NCBI GenBank assembly: GCA_945829235.1
Contig: CALZUA010000003.1
Coordinates: 151,904-215,903, forward strand
DNA from: an uncultured Clostridia bacterium
Lineage (GTDB): Bacteria; Bacillota; Clostridia; Oscillospirales; Ruminococcaceae
Direction: 5' to 3'
Length of the DNA stretch: 64,000 nucleotides
Below the pieces are notes generated by a model. The model made no database searches, had not been told where the DNA came from, and saw only the letters and a list, made by a program, of their open reading frames with translations. Each line of letters opens with the position of its first letter. Position 1 is the first letter of the stretch. The position numbers were made by a program, and so were the translations under genes. Below, piece after piece: positions 1 to 9,189 of the stretch.

Positions 1-894
1 TACACGCTCGTTGACGTTTTCTACAAGGTGTACTATCAGAACCCTTTTATAATGGGCATTGACGCGTTTTCCTACGATTACGGAACGCTCACGTTGTCCG
101 TGAGATATTCCGTTGACAAGAGCTCGGCTGTTGATAAACAGAAAAAGGTTGCCGAAAAAGCGGACAAAATTGTCGCGGAAACAATCAGCGCCGATATGAC
201 GCAGACCGAGAAAATCAACGCGCTCTACAACTACCTCGTCAACAACTCGGTTTACGACAAGGCGGCTCTCGAGGAAGCGCAGAAAAACAATTTCAAAAAG
301 GCCGCAAACTCTGCTTTCGCGGACGCGTTCAACGTTTACGGAGTGCTCGTTGACGGCAAGGGCGTGTGTGCATCTTATGCGTACTCGTTCAAGCTGTTGT
401 GCGATTTGAGCGGCATCGACTGCGCGGTTGTCACGGGCTATCTCAACGGCAATCTCCCGCACGCGTGGAATATGGTTTCCATTGACGGGAAAATGTACGA
501 AATCGACTGCACCAACAACGCCGTGAACACCGGTATTCCCTACTATCTCTATCAGGCGGACAGCTCTCTCGCCGAAAAATCCGGCTACACAAAGGACAAT
601 TTGTTCGCGATTGACGCGGATATTCCCGAATTTGTCGGTACCGATGAACAGCTCGAATATTACCGCAAAAACGGACTTTGCCCCGAAACTATCGAACAAT
701 ACAGCGCCTTGCTGTTGCAAAACCTCACCCCCGAAACCAAGACCTTTGCCGTGCGCTTTGACGGTGAAATCAACCGCGCGGAGCTTGAAAAGGCGATTTC
801 TCTCGCTTACAACAAGCTCGGTCTTGAGGAAAAGCTCAAAACTCTGCGCTATGCCGCGAAAAACGGGTTTATCGTTATCGTGAACGCAGACTAA
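1..894 (+). CDS. Transglutaminase-like domain protein, 5' end outside the window
   Basis: The frame is open from base 1, so the start lies upstream; 297 codons are visible. The middle carries a transglutaminase-core signature: GVCASYAYSF with the candidate nucleophile Cys at base 367, PHAWNM with the candidate His at base 460, and IDCTNN with the candidate Asp at base 505. In Clostridia such domains mostly belong to exported or surface proteins that act as proteases, amidases or cross-linkers. The substrate cannot be told here. The last 90 residues show no membrane segment or anchor. A bidirectional terminator separates the gene from the convergent murD. The domain assignment is firm; the function is not. 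Confidence 0.75.
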   Translation, partial: YTLVDVFYKVYYQNPFIMGIDAFSYDYGTLTLSVRYSVDKSSAVDKQKKVAEKADKIVAETISADMTQTEKINALYNYLVNNSVYDKAALEEAQKNNFKKAANSAFADAFNVYGVLVDGKGVCASYAYSFKLLCDLSGIDCAVVTGYLNGNLPHAWNMVSIDGKMYEIDCTNNAVNTGIPYYLYQADSSLAEKSGYTKDNLFAIDADIPEFVGTDEQLEYYRKNGLCPETIEQYSALLLQNLTPETKTFAVRFDGEINRAELEKAISLAYNKLGLEEKLKTLRYAAKNGFIVIVNAD

Positions 895-897
895 CAA

Positions 898-926
898 AAA
901 AGCGGCTCTTTTCGAGTCGCTTTTGT
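898..926. terminator. Bidirectional terminator between convergent genes
   Basis: AAAAGCGGCTC (898-908) pairs with GAGTCGCTTTT (914-924) with one G-T mismatch and a 5-nt loop. It is flanked by A and T runs on both sides, so it can serve the transglutaminase-like gene and murD. Confidence 0.8.
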
Positions 927-929
927 TGT

Positions 930-2237
930 TTAAAGCTCGTTCACAAGCCGCTTGAAGTCCCTGCCGCGTTCCTCAAAATTGCGGTAAAAACCGTAGCTTG
1001 CCGCCGCCGGCGAGAGAATTACCCTCGTTTTTGCGCAACGTGACGCGAATTTCACCGCTTCCTCCATATCCGCCGCGTTTATCACGTTTACACGGTGATT
1101 TTTGATAAGGCGCGCAATTCTCCGTCCGCTGTCGGGGAGCAGAATTACATTCTCCACAACACCGCTGTTCAAAAATTCACCCAGCAAATCGTAGGAAATT
1201 CCCCTGTCCATTCCCCCAAGAATAACGCAGTCCGTGCCGTCAAACGCTTTCACCGCCGCAATTGTCGCTTCGGGCACCGTGCTTATGCTGTCGTTGATGT
1301 ACTCAACTCCGTTTTTGGTTGCAACGTACTCCAAGCGGTGCTCAAGTCCACGGAACGTTTTCAGCGCGTCCAAGCACTTGTTCAAGTCCGCGCCCGCCGA
1401 AACCGCCGCCGCAAGCGCCGCCGCGATATTGTAGAGATTGTGCTTGCCGCGAAGCCCCGTCTGGATTTTCTCCGCGGGTATTTTCTCGCCGAAAACGTAG
1501 ATGTCGTTCCCGTCCGTCCACACGTCCGCTTCGCTCCCGAACGACATTTTTTTCACGTTCGCCGCGCTGTCAACGGGCAGAAGCTCCTTGTTTACAAGCG
1601 CAATCCCGCTGTTCTCCTGAAAACGCACGATGTTCCGCTTCGCCTGCGCGTAAGCGTCAAAGGAAACGTAGTGGTCGAGGTGCTCGGGGTAAATGTTGAG
1701 CAAAACCGCGATGTCCGGCGAGTGCGACACAAATTCCAGCTGATGACAACTCATCTCGCACACCGCAACCGTATCCTCGGTCATCTCCTCCAAACGCTGG
1801 AGAGGAGGAACACCGATATTGCCGATGAGCATTGTCTTGAAGCCGCAATTTCTCAGGAAATGGTAAATCAGCGAGGCTGTGGTGGACTTGCCCTTCGTGC
1901 CCGTAACACCGATGATTTTGCACGGGTGAAGCCGCATCAGCATCTCCGTCTGCGAGATAATTTTGTCCTTCGTTTCATCATCGTAAGCGTCCTTGATGAT
2001 AACCCCCGGCGACTGCAAAATTATGTCGTACTCCTTGCAGATTTCGAGGTAGTTGTCGCCGGAAATTGGCGTTACGTTGCGGATTTCAAGCTCCAGCGGA
2101 TTGATGTCGGCAATCGCAATTTCAGGGCAACTGTGAAGCCCGCGAATGATGTCCAGCCAGTTTCTGCCCTCGCGCCCCAGCCCTAAAATAACGGCGCGCT
2201 TGTCTTGGAATAGCGGTTTGAGTTTATCGTAATTCAT
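930..2237 (-). CDS. murD: UDP-N-acetylmuramoyl-L-alanine--glutamate ligase, MurD2-type by context
   Basis: This Mur ligase has an N-terminal Rossmann part (AVILGLGREG, residues 15-24), the ATP loop GVTGTKGKST at residues 110-119, the central motif with HQLEF and the NIYPEHLDHY segment, and a C-terminal domain with HRLEYV and INDSISTVPEA. The length of 435 residues is usual for MurD. It adds glutamate to UDP-MurNAc-L-Ala in the cytoplasm. The start at 2237 is fixed by a 4-bp ATGA overlap with the stop of murL; a longer frame to 2297 has no supporting site. Its partner murL is a glutamate epimerase. The enzyme is therefore inferred to be of the MurD2 kind, which adds L-Glu for later epimerisation, rather than the usual D-Glu-adding MurD. 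Sequence alone does not settle that. Confidence 0.85.
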   Translation of the reverse strand: MNYDKLKPLFQDKRAVILGLGREGRNWLDIIRGLHSCPEIAIADINPLELEIRNVTPISGDNYLEICKEYDIILQSPGVIIKDAYDDETKDKIISQTEMLMRLHPCKIIGVTGTKGKSTTASLIYHFLRNCGFKTMLIGNIGVPPLQRLEEMTEDTVAVCEMSCHQLEFVSHSPDIAVLLNIYPEHLDHYVSFDAYAQAKRNIVRFQENSGIALVNKELLPVDSAANVKKMSFGSEADVWTDGNDIYVFGEKIPAEKIQTGLRGKHNLYNIAAALAAAVSAGADLNKCLDALKTFRGLEHRLEYVATKNGVEYINDSISTVPEATIAAVKAFDGTDCVILGGMDRGISYDLLGEFLNSGVVENVILLPDSGRRIARLIKNHRVNVINAADMEEAVKFASRCAKTRVILSPAAASYGFYRNFEERGRDFKRLVNEL

Positions 2238-3430
2238 AATGCTGTCTTCCTCACATACGGTAAAAATTTTTCGGGAACAAAATTGTCCCTGTCCCAAAAT
2301 CCTTTTAAATCAATCGGGCGGTACTCGGGAAACCGCTCTGCAAAACGCACGAGCAATGTCGGCGGATTGTCCCTTCGCCTGTCGAGAGCCATCGAGAGCG
2401 CAAGCCGTACCTCATTTTTCGTTCCCACGCACTCAAACGGCTTATCCTCGCCGTCCAGCATCAGCCCGTCCAAAATTCCCGAAAGCTCGGGTTTCCGGAG
2501 CATATCGCAACCGAAAATTTTCACAAGCGTTTTGTCATCGAGAAAAGCCGCAAGCAAAATGTACACATACAGGCATTTCGCGCACTCGCAGCACCAAATG
2601 TCCGTTTTTCCGCCGAGATTACAGCTTTGAAAAACGGGAAAATACTGCGGATATTTCACAAATTCCCGCGCAATCTGCCACTCGGAAAGCGGGCGGAGCA
2701 GGCTGAAATACTCGGTGCATTCGGAGAAGGTTTCGGAGCAGTATTCGCGGAAATCGCGCTCAAATTCGGTTGATTTGCTGTACTGGTGGTTGACGTTTTT
2801 CCCGTCAACGTAGGTTTCGTTTGCACTGCTTTCGTTGGACAAAACCGCGTAGCGCTTGCCCAAAAAGCACCCGCAGAGCACCGTTGAAAACGCGACAACC
2901 GCCGAGAAAGGCGTGTGACCGTTGAGATAGCCTTTTTTGTTCAGCTCAAGGAGCGTTTTGTCGATTGTCCGCTTGAAGCAAACGGCTTTGTCAAGCGAAA
3001 TTCCCGCCGCCTCCACGCAACCGAAAATCGCTTTTCTCCCGTTTATCATAAACGGAGTGATGTCCTCGCCGGCTTGTTTCAGGAGTTCAAGCGAAACCGC
3101 GCTGTCCTTGCCGCCGCCGACAGGCACAAGAGAGCCGGAAAGCCGCGGTGCAAAGCGCTTTTTCTCGGTTGGAGCAGGCGCTTCGATTGTCATAAAATCA
3201 TCGAAATTTGCGTCAATTTTGTTGCGGTAGAAAAACTCGCCCAAGCCGTTGAAATACAGCTTTTTCCACCAGTTTTTCTGCCACTCGGACAGCGCTCCGC
3301 AACGGATTTCCACGCGCGGTGAACAACAGCATTTCCAGTAAGAAACCAGCTCCGCCATTCCGAGCGAGAACATTATCAAATCCGCTTGTTCTCGGTCATA
3401 TTCAAGTTTATCGATGTTAAACGGAAACAT
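2234..3430 (-). CDS. murL: UDP-MurNAc-L-Ala-L-Glu epimerase MurL
   Basis: MurL, first described in Xanthomonas, inverts the terminal L-Glu of UDP-MurNAc-L-Ala-L-Glu to D-Glu using ATP. Visible marks are the PP-loop-like PVGGGKDS at residues 103-110, NGHTPFSAVVAFSTV, SNESSANET, NHQYSKSTEFE and a Cys cluster (WCCECAKC). The 4-bp overlap with murD marks an operon in which the two enzymes act in sequence. The start is a problem. The first ATG is at 3430, but the frame stays open to 3577 and encodes a sensible N-terminus (YDELREKHKTF, then YHFGIDGYDF) with no ATG, GTG or TTG. A good site, AAAGGGGGCGG, lies at 3558-3568. The true start is therefore probably near 3545-3553 with a non-standard codon, or the sequence has a small error there. 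Confidence 0.8.
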   Translation of the reverse strand: MFPFNIDKLEYDREQADLIMFSLGMAELVSYWKCCCSPRVEIRCGALSEWQKNWWKKLYFNGLGEFFYRNKIDANFDDFMTIEAPAPTEKKRFAPRLSGSLVPVGGGKDSAVSLELLKQAGEDITPFMINGRKAIFGCVEAAGISLDKAVCFKRTIDKTLLELNKKGYLNGHTPFSAVVAFSTVLCGCFLGKRYAVLSNESSANETYVDGKNVNHQYSKSTEFERDFREYCSETFSECTEYFSLLRPLSEWQIAREFVKYPQYFPVFQSCNLGGKTDIWCCECAKCLYVYILLAAFLDDKTLVKIFGCDMLRKPELSGILDGLMLDGEDKPFECVGTKNEVRLALSMALDRRRDNPPTLLVRFAERFPEYRPIDLKGFWDRDNFVPEKFLPYVRKTAL

Positions 3431-3589
3431 CCAAGTCGGGTAAAAATCATAGCCGTCAATGCCGAAATGATAGGTCAGAACGCCGTTTTCAAGCCGATAA
3501 TCGTAGAAAATAAACGTCTTGTGCTTTTCGCGAAGTTCATCGTAAAGTCCCGTAAAACCGCCCCCTTTTCGACTAATTTATGTTAATTT

Positions 3590-4741
3590 TCAATCCAAAA
3601 TAACGGGCTTCGCCGTGAAATCCAGCCCGCAAACCCGCGGTTTTTCAAACGCAAGCGAGTAAATATCGCCGAGCCGTGCCTCAAAATTCGCCTGCTTCAG
3701 AGCGGCACGCGAGGTCTGCGAGAGCGCTTTCAGAGAGGTGTCAGCGGGGATTTGGCAGTCAGCCGCACCGAGAATTTCCCGTCCGCGCGCATTCATTCCG
3801 AGAATGTGGATATACGCAGGCGGCTCGGCGGAAATTGCCTTCGTTATCCCCAAGAAACCGCATAACGATGCGCGCCGAACCCTTGCGAGTGTGTAGCGCT
3901 TGGTTTTGGTCAAGAACAACAGCTCTTCGAGAGTTCCCGCCTTGCGGACAGCCTTGAAAAGCCGCTCGCCAAGCCCGTTCGCGCAGTCGTAAAGTTGCTC
4001 GAAATCCTCTTTGTGAAGCAAGCGGAGCTTCGCCAAAATTGCCGTTTCAAGCCGCTTTATATCGGCGGTCGGCTCGTTTAAAACGGGCGCAAAAGCCGAA
4101 TAATCCTCGCCGGCAAAAATCTTCTTCCTTATCGACGAGCCGGACGCGAAAATCCCGTCGTTGTCATCGTCGTGAGCCACGCCCGCGCGTTTCACGGTGA
4201 ACGGCTCAATGCGGCTTCCGATGTTGTCGAGCGCGTTCAGATACTCGATTGCCAGCGTGTTGTTCGGGGACGCGATTACCTCGGAAACGTCCTCGGTGTA
4301 AAACTCGCGAAGCGTGTCCTGAAGCGCCGCGGGATAGCTTTTCCCGCGCTTTATCAGTGTTGCAAATTCATCGGTGTGCAAACAGTACTCAACCGCCCCC
4401 GAAGCCTCTTTTAATGCGGAAATCTCGCCGCTCTCGCTCCCGAAGGACAGCATCTCCACGCACCCGAGCGCCGATATCAGACTCACCGCGCCCCTCGCAA
4501 AGCCCTCAGCCGACATCAGCGAATACCTTGCGGGAAGCTCGATAACCAAGTCCACGCCATTTTCCAACGCGGTTTTCGTGCGCGCGTACTTGTCGAAAAT
4601 CGCCAAATCCCCGCGCTGAACAAAATTCCCGCTCATCACGCTTACAATATGCGTTGCGCCCGCCTCGCGCGTGCGGTCAAGCAGGTGTTTGTGACCGAAA
4701 TGAAAAGGGTTGTACTCGCTGATAACTGCGGCGATTTTCAT
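3590..4741 (-). CDS. tmcAL: tRNA(Met) cytidine acetate ligase TmcAL
   Basis: TmcAL (formerly YlbM) activates acetate as acetyl-AMP and acetylates C34 of elongator tRNA-Met. The N-terminus MKIAAVISEYNPFHFGHKHL holds the nucleotidyltransferase HxGH-type motif, followed by SGNFVQRGD and the conserved VIELPARYSLMSAEGFARG. The start at 4741 begins exactly at this motif; the longer frame to 4771 only adds ten residues unlike the family. At 383 residues it has the usual family length. It is the first gene of the tmcAL-murL-murD unit and is divergent from ackA, so two acetate-using enzymes share an intergenic region. No clear sigma-A promoter was found for this side. Confidence 0.92.
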   Translation of the reverse strand: MKIAAVISEYNPFHFGHKHLLDRTREAGATHIVSVMSGNFVQRGDLAIFDKYARTKTALENGVDLVIELPARYSLMSAEGFARGAVSLISALGCVEMLSFGSESGEISALKEASGAVEYCLHTDEFATLIKRGKSYPAALQDTLREFYTEDVSEVIASPNNTLAIEYLNALDNIGSRIEPFTVKRAGVAHDDDNDGIFASGSSIRKKIFAGEDYSAFAPVLNEPTADIKRLETAILAKLRLLHKEDFEQLYDCANGLGERLFKAVRKAGTLEELLFLTKTKRYTLARVRRASLCGFLGITKAISAEPPAYIHILGMNARGREILGAADCQIPADTSLKALSQTSRAALKQANFEARLGDIYSLAFEKPRVCGLDFTAKPVILD

Positions 4742-4844
4742 AATGTTCAACTCCCGTGAATGCAAAATCAATATACCATAGTTCTATTTTACAACATTTT
4801 TTCAACAAAATCAATAAATTTTTAGAATTTTTTCCGAAAAATAC

Positions 4845-4873
4845 TTGATTTTTTTCACAAAATGTTTTAAAAT
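4845..4873 (+). promoter_or_regulatory. Sigma-A promoter of ackA
   Basis: TTGATT (4845-4850), 17 bp, TAAAAT (4868-4873), ending 57 bp before the ackA start. Confidence 0.7.
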
Positions 4874-4930
4874 AGTAGTTGATGTTTGCAAAAAACCCAA
4901 AATTCGGATTTATGAAAGGAAATTGGAAAA

Positions 4931-6136
4931 ATGAAAATTCTGGTAATTAACGCGGGAAGCTCCTCCCTCAAGTATCAGCTTCTCGATATGACCGACGAGA
5001 GCGTTATCGCAAAGGGCAACTGCGACCGTATCGGCATCGGCGGTCACATCAAGCACACCACTTTCGACGGCAGAACCGTTGATATCGACTGCGAGTTCCC
5101 CACTCACACCGAGGCTTTTGAGAAGCTCGTTGAGGTACTCACCACGGGTGATGCCGCTGTTATTTCTTCGATGAACGAAATCGCCGCTGTTGGTCACCGC
5201 ATTGTTCACGGCGGTGAAAAGTTTGGTGCAACAACTATCGTTGACGATGAGGTTATTCAGGCTATCGATGACCTCTCCGAGCTTGCTCCCGTACATAACC
5301 ACCCCCACGCGCTCGCTTTGAGAGCTTGCAAGAACGTCCTCGCGCCCGGCACTCCTCAGGTTGCCGTTTTCGATACCGCGTTCCACTCCACAATGCCCGA
5401 GAAGGCTTATATGTACGGTATGCCGTATGAGGCTTATGAGAAGTACCACGTCAGAAAGTACGGCTTCCACGGTACCTCGCACCGCTTCGTTTCTCAGGCG
5501 CTTGCGGACGCTATGGGCAAGGATATCAAGGACCTCAAAATCGTTTCCTGCCACCTCGGCAACGGTTCTTCGATAACCGCGGTTGACGGCGGCAAGTCCA
5601 TTGATACCTCTATGGGCTTCACTCCCCTTGACGGCGTTATCATGGGCACTCGCTCGGGTTGCGTTGACCCGTCCGCTGTTACCTACCTCGAGAACAAGAT
5701 GAACCTCACTCCCAACGAGATGAGCGATTACCTCAACAAAAAGTCCGGCTTCCTCGGCATTTCCGGCATCTCCAGCGATGCGAGAGATTTGGGCGAGGCT
5801 GCCGCTCACGGTGACCACAAGGCTCAGCTTGCCGGCGAAATGCTCCGCTATGAAATCAAGAAGTACATCGGCTCTTATGCGGCTATTATGAACGGTTTGG
5901 ACGCTGTTCTCTTCACAGGCGGTATCGGCGAAAACTCCGACGCTCTGCGCGCTGATGTCTGCAACAATATGGAGGTTCTCGGCATCAAGCTCGATGAAAA
6001 GGCAAACGCAGGTCTTCGCGGAAAACTCGCGAAAATCTCCGCTCCCGACAGCAAGGTTCAGGTTTGGGTTGTTCCTACCAACGAGGAGTTGCTTATCGCT
6101 CGCGATACCAAGGAAATTGTTGAGAAGAACAAGTAA
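4931..6136 (+). CDS. ackA: Acetate kinase
   Basis: Acetate kinase interconverts acetyl phosphate and acetate with ADP/ATP, the ATP-yielding step of acetate fermentation. The N-terminus MKILVINAGSSSLKYQL is the ASKHA phosphate-1 loop. Further marks are GHRIVHGGE, FDTAFHSTMPE, RKYGFHGTSHRFVS, HLGNGSSI, GTRSGCVDPS and FTGGIGENS. The length of 401 residues matches the family. AAAGGA at 4914-4919 is the ribosome binding site. It is transcribed alone, from its own promoter to a terminator, without the frequent partner pta. Codon use is strongly biased, as in a highly expressed gene. Confidence 0.97.
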   Translation: MKILVINAGSSSLKYQLLDMTDESVIAKGNCDRIGIGGHIKHTTFDGRTVDIDCEFPTHTEAFEKLVEVLTTGDAAVISSMNEIAAVGHRIVHGGEKFGATTIVDDEVIQAIDDLSELAPVHNHPHALALRACKNVLAPGTPQVAVFDTAFHSTMPEKAYMYGMPYEAYEKYHVRKYGFHGTSHRFVSQALADAMGKDIKDLKIVSCHLGNGSSITAVDGGKSIDTSMGFTPLDGVIMGTRSGCVDPSAVTYLENKMNLTPNEMSDYLNKKSGFLGISGISSDARDLGEAAAHGDHKAQLAGEMLRYEIKKYIGSYAAIMNGLDAVLFTGGIGENSDALRADVCNNMEVLGIKLDEKANAGLRGKLAKISAPDSKVQVWVVPTNEELLIARDTKEIVEKNK

Positions 6137-6183
6137 TTTGCGATGATTTTCGGTCTCGTTTGACTGCACAATTTTATCGGAAT

Positions 6184-6215
6184 AACGGCGTCTGTTCTCG
6201 GGCGCCGTTTTTGTT
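6184..6215 (+). terminator. Terminator of ackA
   Basis: AACGGCG (6184-6190) pairs with CGCCGTT (6203-6209) across a 12-nt loop and is followed by a T-rich run. Confidence 0.85.
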
Positions 6216-6430
6216 CTTTGGCAACAAGGCTTGTTAATCGGCGGTGAGCACAAGTTTTTTCGCGTTGCACGGCGGGTTGTTCCCGATAACCACAACTGTG
6301 CATTTCATCAACAGCCGCGTCCGTTCGCGGGCAATAATTTTGCTAGGGCAACTAACTTGTTAATCGGCGACTTTGGTTAAAATCACAAAAATCCTCGTTG
6401 AAAAAAGTAAAAATTATGATAAATAATATA
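6216..6430. other. Gene-free stretch between ackA and mreB with a degenerate direct repeat
   Basis: No gene is seen. GGCAACAAGGCTTGTTAATC at 6220 and the related GGCAACTAACTTGTTAATC at 6347 form an imperfect direct repeat 127 bp apart. The mreB promoter follows. Confidence 0.4.
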
Positions 6431-6459
6431 TTGTAACGTGGCAAAAATAATGTTATAAT
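6431..6459 (+). promoter_or_regulatory. Sigma-A promoter of the mre operon
   Basis: TTGTAA (6431-6436), 17 bp, TATAAT (6454-6459), 52 bp before mreB. Confidence 0.8.
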
Positions 6460-6511
6460 ATAAGTTGGATAAAAATATTCAAATTTTAGATAAATTCGGA
6501 GGATTTCTTAA

Positions 6512-7531
6512 ATGTTTGGAATGAGCAAGGATATCGGCATCGATCTCGGTACGGCAAATACCCTCGTTTATATGAGAGGAAAAGGTATTATTATCCGCGA
6601 ACCGTCTGTGGTTGCGGTTGACAAAAAGGCAGGTCAAGTGCGCTATGTCGGGCAGGAGGCAAAGGACGTTATCGGACGTACTCCCGGCTCTATCACCGCT
6701 GTCAGACCGCTCAAGGACGGCGTTATCGCGGATTTCGATATGACTTCAATTATGCTCGGTCAGTTCATCAAAAAAGCCCTCAAGGGCAGAGGAAAGGCGC
6801 GCGTTATCATCTGCATTCCGTCGGGTGTAACCGAGGTTGAGCGCAGAGCCGTTAAGGAAGCCGCTCAGCAAGCCGGCGCAAAGCGCGTTTCCATTATCGA
6901 GGAGCCTATGGCGGCGGCTATCGGCGCAGGTTTGCCCGTAGCTGAGCCGATGGGAAGTATGATTGTCGATATCGGCGGCGGCACAAGCGAGGTTGCTATC
7001 ATCTCGCTCGGCGGTATCGTTACGGCGCGCTCCGTGAGAGTTGCCGGTGACGAATTCGACTCCGCGATTATCAACTATATCAAGAAAAAATACAACCTTC
7101 TCATCGGTGAAAGAACCGCCGAAAATATCAAAACAGGTATCGGCTCCGCGGCAAAAACCGATGACAAAGAACCGGTTATGGATATCCGCGGGCGCAACCT
7201 CCTCAACGGCTTGCCCGAGAATATCACAATCACCAGCGAAGAGGTGAGAGAAGCCCTCTCCGAGCCGCTTTCTCACGTCATCGACGCTATCAAGACTACC
7301 CTCGAAAAGTGCCCGCCCGAGCTTGCCGCCGATATCATTGAAAGCGGTATTATGCTCGCGGGTGGCGGAGCGCTTCTTCGCGGTCTCGACAAGCTCATTC
7401 ACGATGAAACCGGTATGCCCGTTAAAATCGCCGAAAGACCGCTCGACTGCGTTGCCGACGGCACCGGAAAGGTTCTCGAAAATATTGAAAAGCTCGAAGA
7501 TGTGCTCTCCGAGGACGAAACTATTTATTGA
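6512..7531 (+). CDS. mreB: Rod-shape actin homologue MreB
   Basis: MreB forms membrane-associated filaments that guide the lateral peptidoglycan elongation machinery. Phosphate-1 [13 protein letters not shown] starts at residue 7, [21 protein letters not shown] follows, and the second phosphate loop [11 protein letters not shown], the hinge VRVAGDEFD and the adenosine loop [13 protein letters not shown] are all present. The length of 339 residues is normal. GGAGG lies 8 bp before the ATG. It heads mreB-mreC-mreD-mrdA. The N-terminal MFGMSK is short, as in other Gram-positive MreBs. Confidence 0.97.
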   Translation: MFGMSKDIGIDLGTANTLVYMRGKGIIIREPSVVAVDKKAGQVRYVGQEAKDVIGRTPGSITAVRPLKDGVIADFDMTSIMLGQFIKKALKGRGKARVIICIPSGVTEVERRAVKEAAQQAGAKRVSIIEEPMAAAIGAGLPVAEPMGSMIVDIGGGTSEVAIISLGGIVTARSVRVAGDEFDSAIINYIKKKYNLLIGERTAENIKTGIGSAAKTDDKEPVMDIRGRNLLNGLPENITITSEEVREALSEPLSHVIDAIKTTLEKCPPELAADIIESGIMLAGGGALLRGLDKLIHDETGMPVKIAERPLDCVADGTGKVLENIEKLEDVLSEDETIY

Positions 7532-7683
7532 TAAATCGCGCTTCTCCGCTCAACTTGCCGTTTCGCTCGCGGTGCTTGTCAGCAAGAATGCTCTCGCGAT
7601 AAGCAAAAGGGCGTTGCCCGTTTGATGAAAACGTGCGCGGCAGGGTTGGCGCGGCGAAGCTCCGAAACCACAACTCAACCTCT

Positions 7684-8547
7684 ATGAAAGAATTTTTTCA
7701 CAGCATTAAGTTCAAAATCCTGATTTGCGTTGCCGCTCTGTTGGCGGGACTTATGACCTACGTTGCTATCAACGTCGGCACGCAGTCCGGCCCCGAACAA
7801 ATCCTCAACGCTTTGACATACCCTTTCACCGCCGCCGCAAACTGGATTGCAGACGGCGTTTCGGGCTTTATTGACAAGCTGGTCAACGCAGATACCTACA
7901 AGAGTCAAAACGACGAGCTTTCCACTAAGCTCACCGAAATGTACAAGCACACGATGGACTACGAGTCGCTTCGCAACGAAAACGAACAGCTTCGCGAAAT
8001 GCTCGGGCTGAAGGAGAAAAACAAGGATTTCATCTTCTCCGAGCCCTGCGATATCATCGCCCGCAACGCAAACGACCTCTACGGCGGCTTCACAATCAGC
8101 TCGGGAAGCAACTCGGGGCTTTCGCTCAATGACCCGGTTGTCACATCAGTCGGGCTTGTCGGGAGAATTACCTCGATTGCCGACAACTACGCTAAAGTCA
8201 CCACAATCATTAGCCCGCAGGTTAAAGTCGGTGTGTTCACAACGCGTTCCAAGGCAACCGGCGTTATCGAAAACGACCTCGAGAGCGCCAAAAAGGGACT
8301 TTGCCTGATGAGCGATATTCTAAAGGACGCCGACATCAAAGAAGGCGATATCATCTTCACCTCGGGAAAAAGCGGCTTGTTCCCCGATGATATTCTGGTG
8401 GGAACGGTTACCGAGGTGTACGACGACCCGAACGGGTTGTCCAAACACGCGCTCATAAAGCCCGCTGTCGATATCTTCGGCATCACAAGCGCGTTCGTTG
8501 TCACAGATTTTGACGGCAAGGGTATCCCTTTTGAGATTAACGAGTGA
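7684..8547 (+). CDS. mreC: Rod-shape protein MreC
   Basis: MreC is the bitopic scaffold linking MreB to the penicillin-binding protein outside the membrane. The start at 7684 (MKEFFHSIKFKILICVA) puts the single membrane helix at residues 8-27. An upstream GTG at 7633 would add 17 polar residues and was not chosen. After the helix come a coiled coil (about 70-105, MDYESLRNENEQLREMLGL) and the beta-rich MreC core with VVTSVGLVGRI and TTRSKATGV. The length of 287 residues fits. The ribosome binding site is weak. Confidence 0.93.
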   Translation: MKEFFHSIKFKILICVAALLAGLMTYVAINVGTQSGPEQILNALTYPFTAAANWIADGVSGFIDKLVNADTYKSQNDELSTKLTEMYKHTMDYESLRNENEQLREMLGLKEKNKDFIFSEPCDIIARNANDLYGGFTISSGSNSGLSLNDPVVTSVGLVGRITSIADNYAKVTTIISPQVKVGVFTTRSKATGVIENDLESAKKGLCLMSDILKDADIKEGDIIFTSGKSGLFPDDILVGTVTEVYDDPNGLSKHALIKPAVDIFGITSAFVVTDFDGKGIPFEINE

Positions 8548-8551
8548 GATT

Positions 8552-9148
8552 ATGAAAAAAACTTCGTGGATAAAAGCGCGCTCCCGTAAGGCAACCTTGC
8601 GCGTTATACTGCGGTGGGCGCTGTATTCGGCGGCGCTTCTGCTGATGTTCGTATTTTTGCGAAACCCCGTGATAAAGGGCTGGTGTCCGTTCGCAATAAT
8701 CCCCCTCGCAATCGCTGTCGCTATGTTCGAGGGCGACCTTGCGGCAGGTATTTTCGGCGCGGTCTGCGGGCTTATGCTCGACCTCGCAAGCGGCACTACT
8801 GCCGGTTTTTACGCGCTATGGTTGCTTTGCGCGTGTCCCGTGGTGTCACTTTTGTCGCGGTTCTGGATTAAGGTGAACATCGTGTCGCATTTCGTACTGA
8901 ACGCGGCGGTTTCCGTTATCATCGCGCTCCTCGATACGATTTTCCTCCACTGGGTCTGGGAAGGCTCGCAATTCGGAATTTCGTTTGTGAGCGTGATTTT
9001 GCCGGCTTACGGCGGCTCAATCCTGCTTGCCGCGCCCGTGTACCTTTTGGTCGCGTTCATCGTCAAAAAACTCCGCCCCGATGAAAAACGCAAGCTCGAA
9101 GAATCCGCGCGCAGTGCCGAGGACTCGGAAAGCAATGAAACCGAATAA
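8552..9148 (+). CDS. mreD: Rod-shape protein MreD
   Basis: MreD is a small polytopic membrane subunit of the elongasome. After a basic N-terminus there are about five membrane helices, starting near residue 20 (WALYSAALLLMFVF). FEGDLAAGIFGAVCGLMLDLASGTTAGFYAL-like sequence in the middle is typical of MreD. The highly charged tail (EESARSAEDSESNETE) is cytoplasmic and unusual only for its acidity. The start at 8552 lies four bases after the mreC stop. Confidence 0.85.
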   Translation: MKKTSWIKARSRKATLRVILRWALYSAALLLMFVFLRNPVIKGWCPFAIIPLAIAVAMFEGDLAAGIFGAVCGLMLDLASGTTAGFYALWLLCACPVVSLLSRFWIKVNIVSHFVLNAAVSVIIALLDTIFLHWVWEGSQFGISFVSVILPAYGGSILLAAPVYLLVAFIVKKLRPDEKRKLEESARSAEDSESNETE

Positions 9149-9189
9149 CAGCAAAGGCAGTGGAACTGCCACAATTTACAGGTATAAAT

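Noticed and set aside
1095..2186. A 363-codon plus-strand frame opposite murD
   Set aside because: Arg/His-rich translation typical of an antisense shadow; murD is certain.
4910..6295. A 461-codon minus-strand frame opposite ackA
   Set aside because: Antisense shadow of acetate kinase without a recognisable domain.
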